From positions 1,116,001 through 1,180,000 of the forward strand of contig JAUKPH010000027.1 in NCBI GenBank assembly GCA_030549335.1: a stretch of 64,000 bases of DNA, given 5' to 3'. A program made the translations under genes and the position numbers. Source of the stretch: Pontederia crassipes. Taxonomy: Eukaryota; Streptophyta; Magnoliopsida; Commelinales; Pontederiaceae. Shown in pieces: positions 1 to 12,109 of the stretch. The number at the start of each line of letters is the position of its first letter. Within the stretch, counting starts at the first letter, position 1. The notes under the pieces were generated by a model. That model was not told the origin of the DNA and ran no database searches. It saw only the letters and a list, made by a program, of their open reading frames with translations.

Positions 1-2990
1 ACCCGGAGATCCATCAAGCTGAAAGTCAAAATACTTTTACAGTTTATGTATCAGACTTATTAGTTTCCACTTACTGCCTCGGGTTTTTTTGGTCCTTTAC
101 ATCCACCTTGTCTTTCTTGTTGCTGAGAATGTGAGGGCCATGGTTGGACACAAATCATGACTAAAAGTTGTAGTATTCTCTCCTCTCAACATTTTTAGCT
201 TAGTAATTTGAATTCCAAAGTCGGCTGCTTATGCAATAAAATGCAATTTCGTATGATCTGAGATTGGTTCATCTCCTTCACGATGGTTAATATGAATGCA
301 AATTCATGCTTTTATTTCTCTCTCAATATGTTGGGCATCTTGTTTAGTTTTTTCTTGAAATATCAGAGCCTGAATCAATTGTGTTTCACATGCTTTGTAG
401 TCTACTACCATTATGGGAACTTTTGTGGGCTCCAGTTTGCAGAAAATGGCTAATGCAAGCGTGCTTATGGATGATTCAATTCAATGTCTGGAAAGTGATA
501 TCTCTATTATTGGGCTTCATTACCCTTCCTAATCTCCTAACGTCGCTCTCGTTATGTAGTGACTTTACGTGACCGGATAGTGATTGTCGACTTTTTGTAT
601 TTGTGCTATATAAAACGATTAGTTTTCACAGAAAACAAAATAAAATGACTGCTTTCTTTTTTTTAAAAAAAAATTTACTCTGCTTGATTATTGCGGAGGA
701 TCTTGGTGTTTCGGTTTTGACTCTGATTTTTTTTGTCTGTAAAACGATGTCTTCTTTCCATTTATCAATAAATGTTGTCTTCTTTCATATGTTCGTATAC
801 ATTGTATTGTTCTCTAGCTAGATAGGATTGCAAGTAAAAACCAAGCATTTACCAAGGGTCCACCAAGTTGCAGTCAGCGATTATCAGGTAATTATGGATG
901 TTTTTGTTCATATGTATATCTATCTGTTGATCCTTCCCTTTGCAGCTCGGCAATCAAATTTGTGGCGGGCCCTGCAGCATTTTCTATTTGAGGCGCATTG
1001 CATCATGCAAGATATTCTTGCTCTGCTGACCGCTTCGTTATGTTGAATTACTTTTTTTTTTTCAGCTGTCAGAATTTTAATGGCTGAAAATTGTCGGCAA
1101 CATGTTTTGAGCATTGCTGGTTCTATCGCTCATGTCATGTGTGTGGGCTAAGTGGAGAAAAGCTTGTTTTCAGAAACACTGGTCCTTTGTACCATCTTCT
1201 GCCTCAAAGGCTATCCAACCACCAAAACTAGGTCCTACTTTTCATCATCTTCTTCTTCTTCTTATTCATGGATTCGGGGACGCTGAATGTGTCCAGTGGT
1301 GCAGTGCCATGTCCTCTCTCAGTACCATCAGCAGGTGAGATCTGTGATTTCACATTATTATCATTTCGAGGGTCTTCTTCCCTTCTCTTTTCCTTGTTAG
1401 TTATAGACTTTTCCTTTTTCACCGTGCTTTTCTCCGTTAGTTATAAATCTTTTCCTTTTCACTGTGCGTCCTTTTTTTGTGTGGGGGGGGGAAGATGACA
1501 CGATGCCTTGTACACCTTCTGTTTGTTATGTTCCTTTATTTTCTTTACCATTGTTATTTGTCGGTTGCTTACTCATTGCAGTTTTAAAAAAAAGAAGCCA
1601 AAGTAGCAGTACCTTTTTCTCCACAGAGTTATAAATAATAATAATAATAAAGTTTTAAACTGTTTATGGTTGGAAAAGGAGGTGGTGTAGGTTTTTATTG
1701 ATGTTGTGCTTATGAATGCAGTGGAGCCTCTCGGCCTCTCGTGTGGTCCTCCCTCCAAAGGGACCACTGAGCACCACGAAATCCGATGGAGGATCTTATC
1801 TGTGGTGGAATACCTACCATAATTTTTCTATCTGCCACTGTTTTTTACAGGGTTGGAGCTCCATTTCCAGGTATCTCATGCTGTGCGTGTGTGCGACTTC
1901 GACTTCTGGGAACTTTTGAGATAAGTTAATTGCATTTTTTTTATTGGGTCATTTTTATTATATTTGTTAGAAAGAGAAAGAACGTCGATTTGATCAGTCC
2001 TTATCGTTTTCTGCTCATTGATAAGCCTTGTGCGTGAGTGTCCTCTCTATTTTTCCTTTTGTTATGTAGCCTGTCAGCGATGAAGCTTATATTTGACGAC
2101 GGCAAACAAGATCTCCCCCACCACACAAGCATCACTGTCTGTCCTTGTTCTTATGCTGCTAAGACAGCCAATGAGCGAAAAATACATCTCATCCGCACAA
2201 CCCTCTCTCATGCCCATCAAAATGCAGCATCTTTTAGACTTTTACCACCTCTTCGCCTCGTCTCACGATGGTAAACAAAGATTCCTCCATCTGAAAACTC
2301 CGTAGAAGGTGGACTGTGCAAAGTGAGCTCTGAACCTAACAATCACGCGGAGGACGAAGACTTCGGACGGCATGGCGAGAAAGAGAGGTCTTCTCGAGCA
2401 CTCTACGTGGCCGTCACTTCCACCACCAAGACCAAGGAGGAACAAGATGAAGCAGAAAGAGGAAGTCTGCAGTACCCTTTTCAAGGACAGAAGGACTCAG
2501 TTGGATACAGCTGCAGCAGTCTTCACTGTAGTGGTCAATCCTCAACTCACGACATGTCTATCTACTCTTCTTGGCATCGCTTTATGGCCATGGTGCATTA
2601 ACGTCAACATAACTCATTTCGGGCTAAAAATTCCGAAGGACCGAAGAGGCAGCTCATCTTTCATACCTTTATTAAATTATCATCCCCGTCCCATTGCACA
2701 ACAGAGAAATGAGAATGTAATTTAAGGCTGGATGTCAGTGCTGGCCCTGCTCATCCGTGCTAGGGCCATACGTTTTCAGGGACACAGGGCACAAGCTTCG
2801 CTGTTCAAGGCATGCCTTGAATCATTGGCAACCTTCTGGAGGGAAAGTAATGATTTGCCTTAAAGCCATCTGTACCGGAAAATTTGAGGCTGTGCGTGTC
2901 ATCGTCATGGATGACCGGATCTACTTGATTAAAAGGGATCAGAATTATATACATCAATATATGTTTTATCACTTCATGCTGCTGTAACAA
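1..2990. other. Unassigned region, possibly transcribed
   Basis: I recognise no protein here. The stretch is T-rich with several splice-like junctions: polypyrimidine tract plus CAG at about 945 and 1722, and GT-type donors after short moderately GC-rich segments (about 1110-1335, 1720-1880, 2040-2720). Open frames are short, overlap on both strands and match no family I know. It could be the 3' end or UTR introns of a gene to the left, a non-coding transcript, or the distal 3' flank of the bHLH gene that ends at 3128. Confidence 0.3.
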
Positions 2991-3127
2991 AAGCTATACA
3001 TTCGTCTCCTCCTTGGACTGCTTCAGCAAGGCTTTTCTGAATTGGAAAAAAGAGAGTTATCTCCACTGCGGCCACTTGACTCAGACGATCAACCATCTCG
3101 GCGAGATCCTTGAAAGAATTTCTAATG

Positions 3128-5320
3128 CTATTGGTTTGTGTAGGACTTGTTCTTGTTGCTAGCCGAACAGGTGCAGCTCGCCCGGCCGTCCATTAGCGCC
3201 TTCACGAACGAGTCGTTCAAATGAGAGAAATGAAGAGAAACAAATACCATTGACAAGTTATTTGAATGCTTTCACGTCGGAATACCTTAACCTGCCTCTG
3301 AAGATCTTTGATGTAGTCCACAGCCAAATCGAGCATGTCGGAGGTATTGGTTTGCTGCAGAATTACCAACAAATTTTTAAGTGCATCTAAACAAAATTTT
3401 ACTGCCCTATTAAAAACTGGATTTATTTTCTGTGATTACCTTATCCATGTTAGGAACTAGTTCCTGCAATTTCCTCATCCTCTCGCTAATCCTAGTCCTC
3501 CTCACCTGATACACTTCATGCCTGATTTAACAGCATAGACAAAGCTAATTGCAGAAGAGAAAGAAAGCATCAACAGCATGAACATTTACCCTCTCGGCAA
3601 TGCTTCGCGGGTGCGTCGCACAACCTCGCTTGGCTCTGACCTTGCAAGGAACAGTATCCTGAAACTGCAAGAACTTTTCGATGGCCGCCATCTCGGTCGA
3701 GGTCTTTGGCAAGCTAAACTGATGCGCGAGTCCGGCGACATGATTCCTTGCATCCCCATTCTGCTCAGAATCAAACATCATCTTAGCAAATCTTGCTGCT
3801 GAGACGAGATAAATAAAATGCAATAAAGCATATGTTTGTAAAATGATTGAAGCATATTGGCTTGAAACCAGGGTTTTGTTCCTAAAATCAAACTTCAATA
3901 TTATGACCAGAAGTCTAATTTACATAACGAAAATTATTTACAGACTTATCACAATAACATACCTGAGCTTCTGAAGGGTTGAGACCTGCCATCAGCTTCC
4001 CGGCACCTTCTCTGCCTCTTTTCAACCCTGGCAAGCTGCCGTGTGATAGCAGAGAGGTCTGCTCCCAAGAGGTCACGGGGAAACCGGAAAGGTAGCCCCG
4101 GCCAGCGCCACCACTCTCTTCGGGGCTGCTTCCGCCCAAGCCCTCGCTCTCCATCTCTGAAATCTGAGACATGATGGAGTTCTGCCTTGACGAGAAGCTC
4201 AACTGACTCTTCAGTCTGTTCCCAGCATCTCCAGTGGAGCCACCTCCGCTCCTGAATCCGCCCATTCCGTTCATCATTGCATAACCTACAGAAAGCATCA
4301 ACTACATAATTAAGATAAGTTTCTTTCTTCTTCTTCTTAAATTCCGCCCTCAGCAAAATAAAAATTCAACTGCTGTCTTCTTGTGGCCAGTCGGCCATGA
4401 AGTATAAAGACCTGACCACGGTTATCATTCGGGAAAGGGTAAAGTTTTCCCAGGTTTCCATGTTCGCACTCGTCTAACTGTACTTAACTGTGATGTAAAG
4501 CTTATAATTAAAACTTTCCTCAATTTCCCAAGCCACAAATTACTGGTCAGGAAACCAGAGGACAGGAACAAAGCCAAAAAGAGATGCAAAATCGCACCTA
4601 ATTCTTGTACCATTCAAGTACAGGGGCTGCGAACTTTGCAATAATTGTTTGTTTTGAACTTTAATCTGGCGTCAAAACAGAGGAATACCAGTACATATTC
4701 CCATAGTAGAAGGCCAAAAACAAAGACGTATTTTTTTGCGTACCGTTCTCGTCGTTCAAGTGAGAGAAGAGGCCGGCGGGGGAGCTGCTCTGCCGGATAA
4801 GGTTCGATGGGTTCGCGGCGCCTCCGCTCTTGATTTGGTCGTGGTTCTCCATGGCCATGGATCCGACCACCCCATACGCGCCGTCGACGCCGCCGTGGCT
4901 CGGCATCTGCTGCTGCTGCTGTGAGTGGTACATCATCTGGGGAGCAGGAGGGAATCCCTCCGCCGAAGCCGGCTGCGGCGGAAACTGAGGATTCCTCTGG
5001 CCGCCGCCGGCAGGAAGCTTGTCTCGGAATTCGCCGCGGGGATCCGGCGGGGCCATGAACCGCGCGAACATCGACTCCGTATCCGGACTGGAGGGCCTCA
5101 CTGGAAAGAAGTCCTCCATGACCTCTCCGAACAGCGAGCTCGGTGCCGACCGGAACCGGAGGAGGCCGGAGTTCATTTGCTGTTGCTGCTGCTGCTGTTG
5201 GTGGCGCCGGAGCAGATCGGACTCGGTCTCTTCTTTCCGCTGGCCGCCGGCCAACGGCGGCGGCTGCGGGTACGGAAGGTTCAGATCTTTCGGGAGCGGC
5301 GGCGTCGGAGATCCGTACAT
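3128..5320 (-). CDS. bHLH transcription factor, bHLH122/bHLH130 (FBH-like) group
   Basis: Predicted nuclear DNA-binding activator; in Arabidopsis this clade includes FLOWERING BHLH proteins that bind E-boxes, but the role here is inferred. Six coding exons, all with GT-AG introns: 5320-4744, 4285-3963, 3781-3590, 3505-3440, 3354-3286, 3199-3128 (stop 3130-3128), giving 432 aa. The start is the first in-frame ATG at 5320-5318 (MYGSPTPPLPKDLN). Residues about 41-48 are a run of eight Gln. The clade signature NLIRQSSSPAGLFSHL spans the end of exon 1, LPKTSTEMAAIEKFLQFQD lies in exon 3, and the bHLH runs at about residues 348-409 (basic part IAERVRRTRISERM, helix 2 SDMLDLAVDYIKDLQ). The C-terminus has the family-typical CTCSAS tail. 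The exon 3 acceptor at 3782-3783 was chosen because the two AGs further upstream give an early stop. Exon joins are inferred from frame and homology. Confidence 0.93.
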
Positions 5321-5980
5321 CACTTCTTCCTTCTTCCTCCTCAACTACGCTGCTTCAGATAAAACTTTAAGGAAAAACAACTTTAATTTTCTCAGCAATA
5401 CAAGAACTCTTTTGTTATTCTTCCTTCTGATTCTTCAAACGATTTCAAGCTACAAACTCCTCCTCTTCGATTGCATCCGATGTCAGAACCGAATCGAGAG
5501 CTCCAATTCAGCTCACACAGTAATCTGCTTCCTCCTTTGCGTCATGCAAAGAAGAACTCGACACAGTAATCTGCTTCCACAAACCACTAGCAAACAACAG
5601 CTAAAACAATCATCCTTCACCCTCCGACCTCTACAACAAACTCAAACCATTCTTAATATACACAGCTCGCAAGCTGGAAAGGGATCAAACCATCAACTGT
5701 AAACCCGAGAGGAAACAAGAGACCAAAGAAAATCCCACTATCCAAAACCTGCAAAATCAGAAAGAAAAAGAAAACTAAAAAAAATCGTTTCTTTCACGTC
5801 TCGCGTCCTCTCCCTTCCTCCTCCCCCCTTCTTCAAATCCTCCGGATCACTCCACTCCCAATGGACCACACCAGACCAGGAAGAAAAACGCTAAGTTATC
5901 TCTCTCCCTCCTCTCTCTCTCTCCTCCGCGAGAAGTGTAAGCTTTGGGCTTTCTTTATCTAATAAAAAAACTGGCCGGCG
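5321..5980 (-). other. Probable 5' leader of the bHLH gene
   Basis: Between the ATG at 5320 and the TATA-like box at 6005-6012 lies about 650 bp, pyrimidine- or purine-rich depending on strand, including a CT-rich run at 5905-5930. It holds several upstream ATGs on the minus strand that lead to very short frames, including two Met-Val-stop units near 5650 and 5691. An acceptor-like TTTTGCAG on the minus strand near 5748 suggests that part of the leader may be an intron. Confidence 0.5.
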
Positions 5981-6004
5981 AGAGCCATCGCGTCGGCCCT
6001 CAAC

Positions 6005-6012
6005 TATTTATA
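6005..6012 (-). promoter_or_regulatory. TATA box of the bHLH gene
   Basis: TATAAATA reads on the minus strand. It sits about 690 bp upstream of the bHLH start codon and just before the pyrimidine-rich leader, a plausible core promoter placing the transcript start near 5975-5980. Confidence 0.55.
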
Positions 6013-7280
6013 CAGCCGAAGTGACGAAACTGCCCCCTCCCCCCATCGGATACTTCCGCCTTTGCCACGCCGTCGCGACAAAATCTACGCTCCCCAGGAC
6101 CGTACGCATCTCGAGTAAACTTGTCCTTCTCCCCTAACCGGTTCCCAACACGTGGACCTCCGGAAATGGAGGGACATCCTTCGACGGTGGCGGCGGTCCA
6201 CGTTAAGGGGGAATCTCTTACTTAATTTGGGGTGCCCGTCACTTCCTTATGCAATATATATATGTTAAAATATCGAACTTAAAAACTAGAATATTTGCAA
6301 TTAAATAAAATTTTAAATTATACTTTTCGTGCACGTAAATTAATTTAGCTGATTTTTTTTATATTGATCGTAGAAAACTTGAATTAATCCACTTTGAGTG
6401 CCCGAAAAAAAATATATTACTATTCTTGGCGTTGGGCCGAGGATCCCTTTTCCCTCAAGCGAGGGCGAGCGCCTCGGTGTCGGCACAGGGACACGTGGGG
6501 GGCTTAGACGCGTTTTACGACCGTCCGATCGCGCAATCAGACGGCAGACGTCGGCCGCGTCGAGCTGTCCCCAGTGGGCCCACTCTTCGGCCCAATGTTA
6601 TTTAATGGCATGTCAGGGCGTGTGGCCCACGAGCTTCACGGCTGATGGGCCCCATGGCTTTCCCAATTATGGCGGGCGATGTATCCGATGGGGCCCACCA
6701 GTTATTTTTAAAAAAAAAATTGTATGATGATATGGTGACATATTATAAGAAGCACGAGGACGGTGCGGATTGCTAAACTAGTCATCATCACAAGGTGAAA
6801 AATATATATAAAGTATACTTATTTTATTCTGTCTAATTGCTCGTTTTCTTTTCTAAGAAAAAATAATAATGGATCATGGATGTTAGCCACAACATATTTT
6901 ATGATATTTCTTTTGTGGCATAAGTTAGAAACGTAATCACTTTTGTTAGAATTTTTTTCTTTTTTTAAAAAAAAGCATGGTGATACGTTTTGTAAGTAAT
7001 TATAGATAACGCTTACTTTAATTTGAGAGCTCTTTTTTTTTCTCTTGACCTAACTAAAACTATCAGGCATTTTCTTATATCAAAATCAAAGTCGAATAGC
7101 AGATGCATTATTTTCAAAGTTGACCGAAACCTAACTCCGATATTCAACTAAATTGAATGAGACTAAGCAAACTTGGATAAGGGTTGGCTTTATCAGGCGG
7201 TTGGATGTGAAAATCCTCTAATCCAACTCATATTCATGACTCAAATGATTGCTACTGTTTGGTTTAATTCACTCAGATGA
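6013..7280. other. Intergenic; GC-rich block then AT-rich
   Basis: 6013-6230 looks like proximal promoter of the bHLH gene. 6410-6700 is a GC-rich block with repeated GGGCCCA-type motifs and an ACACGTGGG G-box-like site near 6490. After 6710 the DNA is AT-rich and featureless. No supported gene is seen; the open frame at 6398-6727 matches nothing I know. Confidence 0.4.
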
Positions 7281-7394
<114 letters not shown>

Positions 7395-8385
7395 GGTACT
7401 AGAACCAAATAATATTGGCACATAGCAGTATGGCTGCTAAATTCCAAATTAACTAGCAGCTTTTATCTCCACTTATACACTTATAACGAAAAAAGTCCAT
7501 AAGTTTTGCTCTTAAATTATACATTGTTTGTCGTTTAACAAGTAAATAAAGATTTAATTAAATTCACGGATCACACGTGGTATTTAGATATTCAACAGAG
7601 AAATTGATAAGTATGTGTTTTAGCAGATAAAAAAGTTTATAAAAAAACAGAAATGGACAGTTTTATTTAATTCATAATCTCATTCAACTTTTTATTATAA
7701 TATAACAAGTAAATTTTTTATAGTGGTGAGCTCAAAACCCGCACCGCCCTAGATTTTTGAGATTGTTTTCTAGGACCGGTAAATAATCCGATTGGGACAA
7801 TCACATTTTCGGAGATCCGAATGGGATGGATTATAAAACTTTAGATCATGACCTCACAGAGTAATATATATTATATTAATATATTAAATTATTAAAAACA
7901 GTATATTTATAATTATTTTAATTTTATATTTTACTATATATCTTGAACATACATTATATGATAGTATGTATGTAATTTAATTGATATTATTATATTTATA
8001 TAATAGTAAATTTTATTTATTTATTATGGTCGAACTGAGACAATCGAGATCGGGACTGGAATGATTTTTTTGAAAAATCAAAGTAAAGTGCGTTGGGACT
8101 GGGACGACAAAGATTCAATACTGAACGCGTGCTTGAAATTTGCATATTTCAAATTCCAAGTGAACATTCAAAAGTATATTTAATTTAAGAATATATTTTA
8201 AATGTCATGATGGATTTTTTTCATAAGAAGTAAGGATACAAATTTGGACACTAGAATGTTAATTCAAATGAAAAGTTAAATAGTTATATCATGAATGAAG
8301 AAATATGTTCTCTAATGTATTTTATGTGCTTTTCATATTTATAAATATTAAGCTCATTCATTGTTTTGATATATTACAAATTCAA
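7395..8385. other. AT-rich intergenic DNA
   Basis: No coding signal, RNA gene or clear repeat boundary is seen. A short GC-richer segment at 7730-7860 and 8030-8120 contains phrases like GGGACTGG and may be degraded transposon ends. Confidence 0.4.
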
Positions 8386-9512
8386 GTTACAACTTTATTA
8401 TGTTGCATAAATACGCATCCAAGGCCAGTATCATATGTGTCGACACATGTATATTATATCTGCCACTTCTTGAAGGAATGGTGAGTACTGAAGCAGTCAT
8501 CAATATCTTCTTTAACTCTTGAAAATTTTGCTCACACCCTTGTACACATATGTACTTTTTTCTTTCCTTATGAACTTTGGGGTTGTTTGGTATAGTGTCA
8601 CAATGTCCTTGGAATGAGGACAAATTTGTGCAAAACAAATTTGTTCTATGTAAATATTAATTATATTTTTTAAAAAGAAAAAAGTTCTTCGTTCTTTCTC
8701 ACGATAAGAACTTGTTCACGACAAGAATGCGAATATTCTTACTTTTTCAAATTAGGAGAAAAAAATAGGTGGCCAACAGAGTTTGTTTTGTCTCTTCAAT
8801 TGTTCTTGTTCCTTTGGCATTTGGATGAAGTCACAATAATAAGGCTCTTGTTTTCACTTTGTTCTCATACCAAATAATCCCTTTGTGAGTGGAGTTGCTA
8901 TGTTTAAAAAGTTTTAAATGAATCATTTATATTGTCCTACCAAACCAAGGAAGTTCTTAATCTCTGACACATTCTTAAGTTTAGGTCGGTTCTCAATCGC
9001 TTTCACTCTCGATGAAACCACAAACATACCATTCTTGAATATAATGTGGCTTAGGAACATGATTTCCTCATTTGATAATTTTTCATAAAGCTTGTATTGT
9101 CTCAAATTCTCCAAAACATCCTTAGGTGTTCCTTGTGTTGCCCGTGATTTTCATAGTAGGTCGTCCATGAACACTATAACAAACCAATCCAAATGTGATC
9201 GAAAAACTCGATTCATTATATCCTTAAAAATCGTTGGTGCGTTTGTCAAGCCAAACGGTATCACTACGAACTCATAGTGTCCATGACATGAATGAAATGC
9301 CACTTTTGGGATCTCTTCTTAGGCTATTCATAATTAGTTATAGACTCTTCTATGGTTGATTTTAGATAACACGTTTCATCTTGACAATTGATCGAATGTC
9401 ATATATCAATGGAATATGGTACTTATTCTTGATTGTAATTTTGTTCAACATGCGATAATTGATGTAAAGACTCTTGTTCCAACATTCTTCTTGACAAATA
9501 ATACTAGAGTGC
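8386..9512 (-). mobile_element. Ty3/gypsy retrotransposon relic (reverse transcriptase-RNase H)
   Basis: Reading right to left on the minus strand, frames with many stops and shifts give LVLFVKK and NKITIKNKYHIPL (RT start), then [18 protein letters not shown] and the active-site block VIVFMDDLL (about 9160-9290), then LYEKLSNEEIMFLSHIIF and FLGLVGQYK (about 8940-9110), and finally the RNase H start FQELKKILMTASVLTIPS (about 8460-8520). These are ordered motifs of Ty3/gypsy pol, so orientation and family are clear. It lacks gag, integrase and LTRs, is not functional, and is cut by a small element at 8579-8881. It abuts an anion-channel pseudogene on the opposite strand at about 9512. Confidence 0.85.
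8579..8881. mobile_element. MITE inserted in the gypsy relic
   Basis: Terminal inverted repeats GGGTTGTTTGGTAT on the left and ATACCAAATAATCCC on the right bound about 300 bp of AT-rich non-coding DNA. CTTTG occurs immediately outside both ends and may be the target duplication. The gypsy reading frame (ATPLTK before, RNase H after) resumes on either side, which confirms an insertion. Confidence 0.65.
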
Positions 9513-10150
9513 CTCAATGTGTGACACTTAAGCCTAGCCATCAACTTCATCCTATGGTTCATAACATTGGCATTGATGGCCACCGTTTCCTTCATCTACC
9601 TACTCAAGGTTATCTTCTACTTTGAAGCCATTGGTCATGAGTACTACCACCTGATTCGTGTCAACTTTTTCTTTTATCCTTGGATTGCTTGCCTCTTCTT
9701 GGGCATCAATGTCCTACCATCTGATGCGAGCCGTGATGCATTGGTACTCCATATCCATGCAACATAAGTGTGGTGCTACGCCATGTTGTATGGTACGTGT
9801 TCATGGATTCAATCTTTTGTATGGAGCTCAAGATCTATGGTCACTGGATATTCAGTGGGGAGTGCAGGATCTCCAAGGTGGCCAACCCTTTGATCCACCT
9901 CTCCATCATGGACAACTTCATCGGAGTATTGTTGGGTGCATCCATGGGGAAGAAGGAGGATCTTATATCCATCTTTGCCTTGTACTTGGCTCACTACATA
10001 GTGCTCTTTATCACCTTGTACTAGAGGCTCCGTAGGAATGCAACGCTCCTTAAGATCCTTCACCTTGTGTTCTTCTTCCTATTAGTGGCAACGGCCAACG
10101 TCTCTTGTATGGCGTGGGCAAAGATTCGTGATGACTTTGACAAGGGATAA
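9510..10150 (+). pseudogene. SLAC/SLAH anion channel pseudogene, unit A1, membrane core
   Basis: In shifting frames this reads through the transmembrane core of plant S-type anion channels: NFILWFITLALMATVSFIYL, FYFEAIGHEYYHLIRVNFFF, PWIACLFLG, ELKIYGHWIFSGECRISKVA, LSIMDNFIGVLLGASMG, LAHYIVLFITLY and MAWAKI. These are the signature blocks of the SLAC1/SLAH family (TehA-like fold). Frameshifts, an internal stop after ITLY and loss of the 5' part show it cannot encode a channel. The family mediates anion efflux at the plasma membrane. The N-terminal domain is missing; the left edge is the opposed gypsy relic. Confidence 0.85.
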
Positions 10151-10189
10151 GGATTGCATATTTCAACTTTTCTAAGGATCATGTATGTG

Positions 10190-10705
10190 AATTTTCATAG
10201 AGTTATTCATTTTATGGATCAACCATGTTTGCATTATGCTGGCTTTTTTTATCATTCTTCTTTGGATTTGAATATTTGAACCATGTTCTCACTCGCATGG
10301 TGGGTGTACACATTTCCAAGATTGTCCTGTATAATACAACTATGAACTGGTGATCTTGCATGTTGTCCAGGTTAACTTTTTCTGAGGCATTAGGTATGTA
10401 AATTTTCATAGTGCTTGTTTGGTTCATGTATCAACCATGTTCACATTCTACAACCTTTCTTGATTGTTCTTCTTCGGATTCGAACATGTAGGTTCTTGCT
10501 CACATGGTGGGTGTACAAATTTTCGTTGACCGATTCCTTGAATATGATCAAGCCTTCATTGGAGGTCACCAATCCATTAATGTGGTCCCTCTTAGTTGGA
10601 CTCTCGAATCGCCACATTCATCATGACAGTTGTACTCATTACATTCATGACTTCATCCTTGGTGACATGTTTCCCATCAATGTCTCCATAGCCATTAGGA
10701 GGTGA
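10190..10705 (+). pseudogene. SLAC/SLAH pseudogene, unit A1, C-terminal exon (duplicated head)
   Basis: The last part of the channel gene appears here. Its head (intron end plus the start of the exon encoding FSLAWWVYTF) occurs twice, at about 10196-10330 and 10404-10530. The second copy runs on through EVTNPLMWSLLVGLSN, FILGDMFPINVSIAIRR to a TGA at 10703. This is the conserved STEVTN and DLFPNDISIAI end of SLAC/SLAH proteins. Frameshifts are present. Confidence 0.75.
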
Positions 10706-10739
10706 TGATAGAATGATGGTTTCTAATGGAAAGCCTGAT

Positions 10740-11050
10740 CCTACTCCTTCTATGATCACGGTGCAATAAGTTATGAAATTAGGAGTGTTTTATTCTCCCA
10801 TGTAAGTTGGAGCAAAGATGCACCGACTATAGTAAAGACAACTATTGCAAGAGTTAGAGGGTATTCCTTTGATATGTGGAGAGGGAGAGGCTTGAAAGGT
10901 AACTATAAAACTATGGGAAGCCACATAGGCTAGACCTAGAGGCGAATGATCCATGAATTCTTGAAGCAGTGGTTGTTCCGAGAGTAGACTCGATGCCTTG
11001 CAAGGCCTTGATTGGGCACTCATTTGCCATTGAAGATTGATCATATTCTT
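10740..11050 (+). pseudogene. SLAC/SLAH pseudogene, unit A2, N-terminal region
   Basis: The stretch starts with a sequence shared with four other places in the window (AAGTTATGAAA-type, followed by a frame like YSxP). It continues into a degraded copy of the soluble N-terminal domain; better copies at 46216 and 47770 read DSFDTWSKRLEG-like, typical of SLAH2/SLAH3. Here it contains several stops. Confidence 0.6.
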
Positions 11051-11124
11051 GATCTTAGTTTCCTTTTTGTATCACTAAGATGGTATTTTTTGCAGATATT
11101 TGAAGTTTCATGCTTCCTGGGGGC

Positions 11125-11466
11125 AAGAAGTGGCTTTTCCTCCTCTGCTTCCCCGTAAACGCATATGGTATGTACCTTAGCGTTAGCAGCTAGGTCATTT
11201 TGTGGATGACATTGTGACCTCCTCTTCTATTAGCTTTTTGCACATAAGCTTGATTGTCAACTTGGTCCTCTGGTTCATATGCTTGGCGTTGATGGCCATT
11301 GTCTCCTTCATCTACATACTAAAGATTATCTTCTGCTTCGAAGCCGTTGGTCGTGAGTATTACCATCCTATCCATGTCAATGTCTTATATGCTCCTTGGA
11401 TCGCTTGCCTCTTCTTGACCACTGACGTCTCATCGTATCATGCGGTCCATGAAGCACAGATACTCC
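11125..11466 (+). pseudogene. SLAC/SLAH pseudogene, unit A2, membrane core part 1
   Basis: A long frame reads SSSISFLHISLIVNLVLWFI, ALMAIVSFIYILKIIFCFEA, REYYHPIHVNVLYAPWIACL then a degraded FLTTDVS. It is preceded by GKKWLFLL-like residues after an intron acceptor, as in the intact gene family. The copy is cut at 11466 by a 640 bp insertion and resumes at 12110. Confidence 0.82.
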
Positions 11467-12109
11467 AATTTCCTCCAAGTACCCGTACCAGTACTACAGG
11501 TACTTGTGGGTATGAGTATCTCCACATACCCAATAAAAATATAAAAAAATGTGTACTATTTTTTGTACATGTAGAATAATTTAGGGTATATCATTGGCCA
11601 AAAAATGTCGAGTAAAAATAGGAATATATTGTAAATGACAGGACATGATGTTGGCATTGGATGACATGATTGACATATAAATTGGAGGAAATAAAAATGA
11701 ATATTATCATTTTACAGCACATTTTGCTACATCTCTGTCAAACGTGAGCAACAAAATAGACAAATGATAGAGATGAAAAATCTTCTTCAACCTTTATAGA
11801 AAAACTATTAATATCTCCTAATTTATACACCGCTTAAATTTTATGGAAAGTGGACAATTGATTACTTATTTCTAAGAATGGCCTTTTCTCTTAAAATGAT
11901 TTTTTTTCATGTTCTTATTCTTATTGTCTCATTGTAAATCGTGTATATATGTTTTTCATAAACTAAAAATTTCATAATTAGCTAAATTTTATAAATATTA
12001 TTTTTATAGATGATAACTTTAATATATTTTCATATCAAGCTTTAATTTATTTTAAAAAACATTGGTGTACTTCTTACCTATATATGCACCCTATACATGT
12101 ATTGTACAT
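11467..12109. mobile_element. AT-rich insertion splitting SLAH unit A2
   Basis: About 640 bp with no homology to the flanking pseudogene. It begins near a palindromic GTACC/GGTAC-rich stretch (11480-11515) and ends with ATGTATTGTACATGTA. Unit A1 runs uninterrupted through the matching point (ACTCCATATCCATGCAAC), which defines both edges. TCCA at both edges may be a 4-bp duplication. The family is not recognised. Confidence 0.5.

Noticed and set aside
2372-2725. 117-codon plus-strand frame
   Set aside because: No similarity to a known family, overlaps other frames and has no convincing start context.
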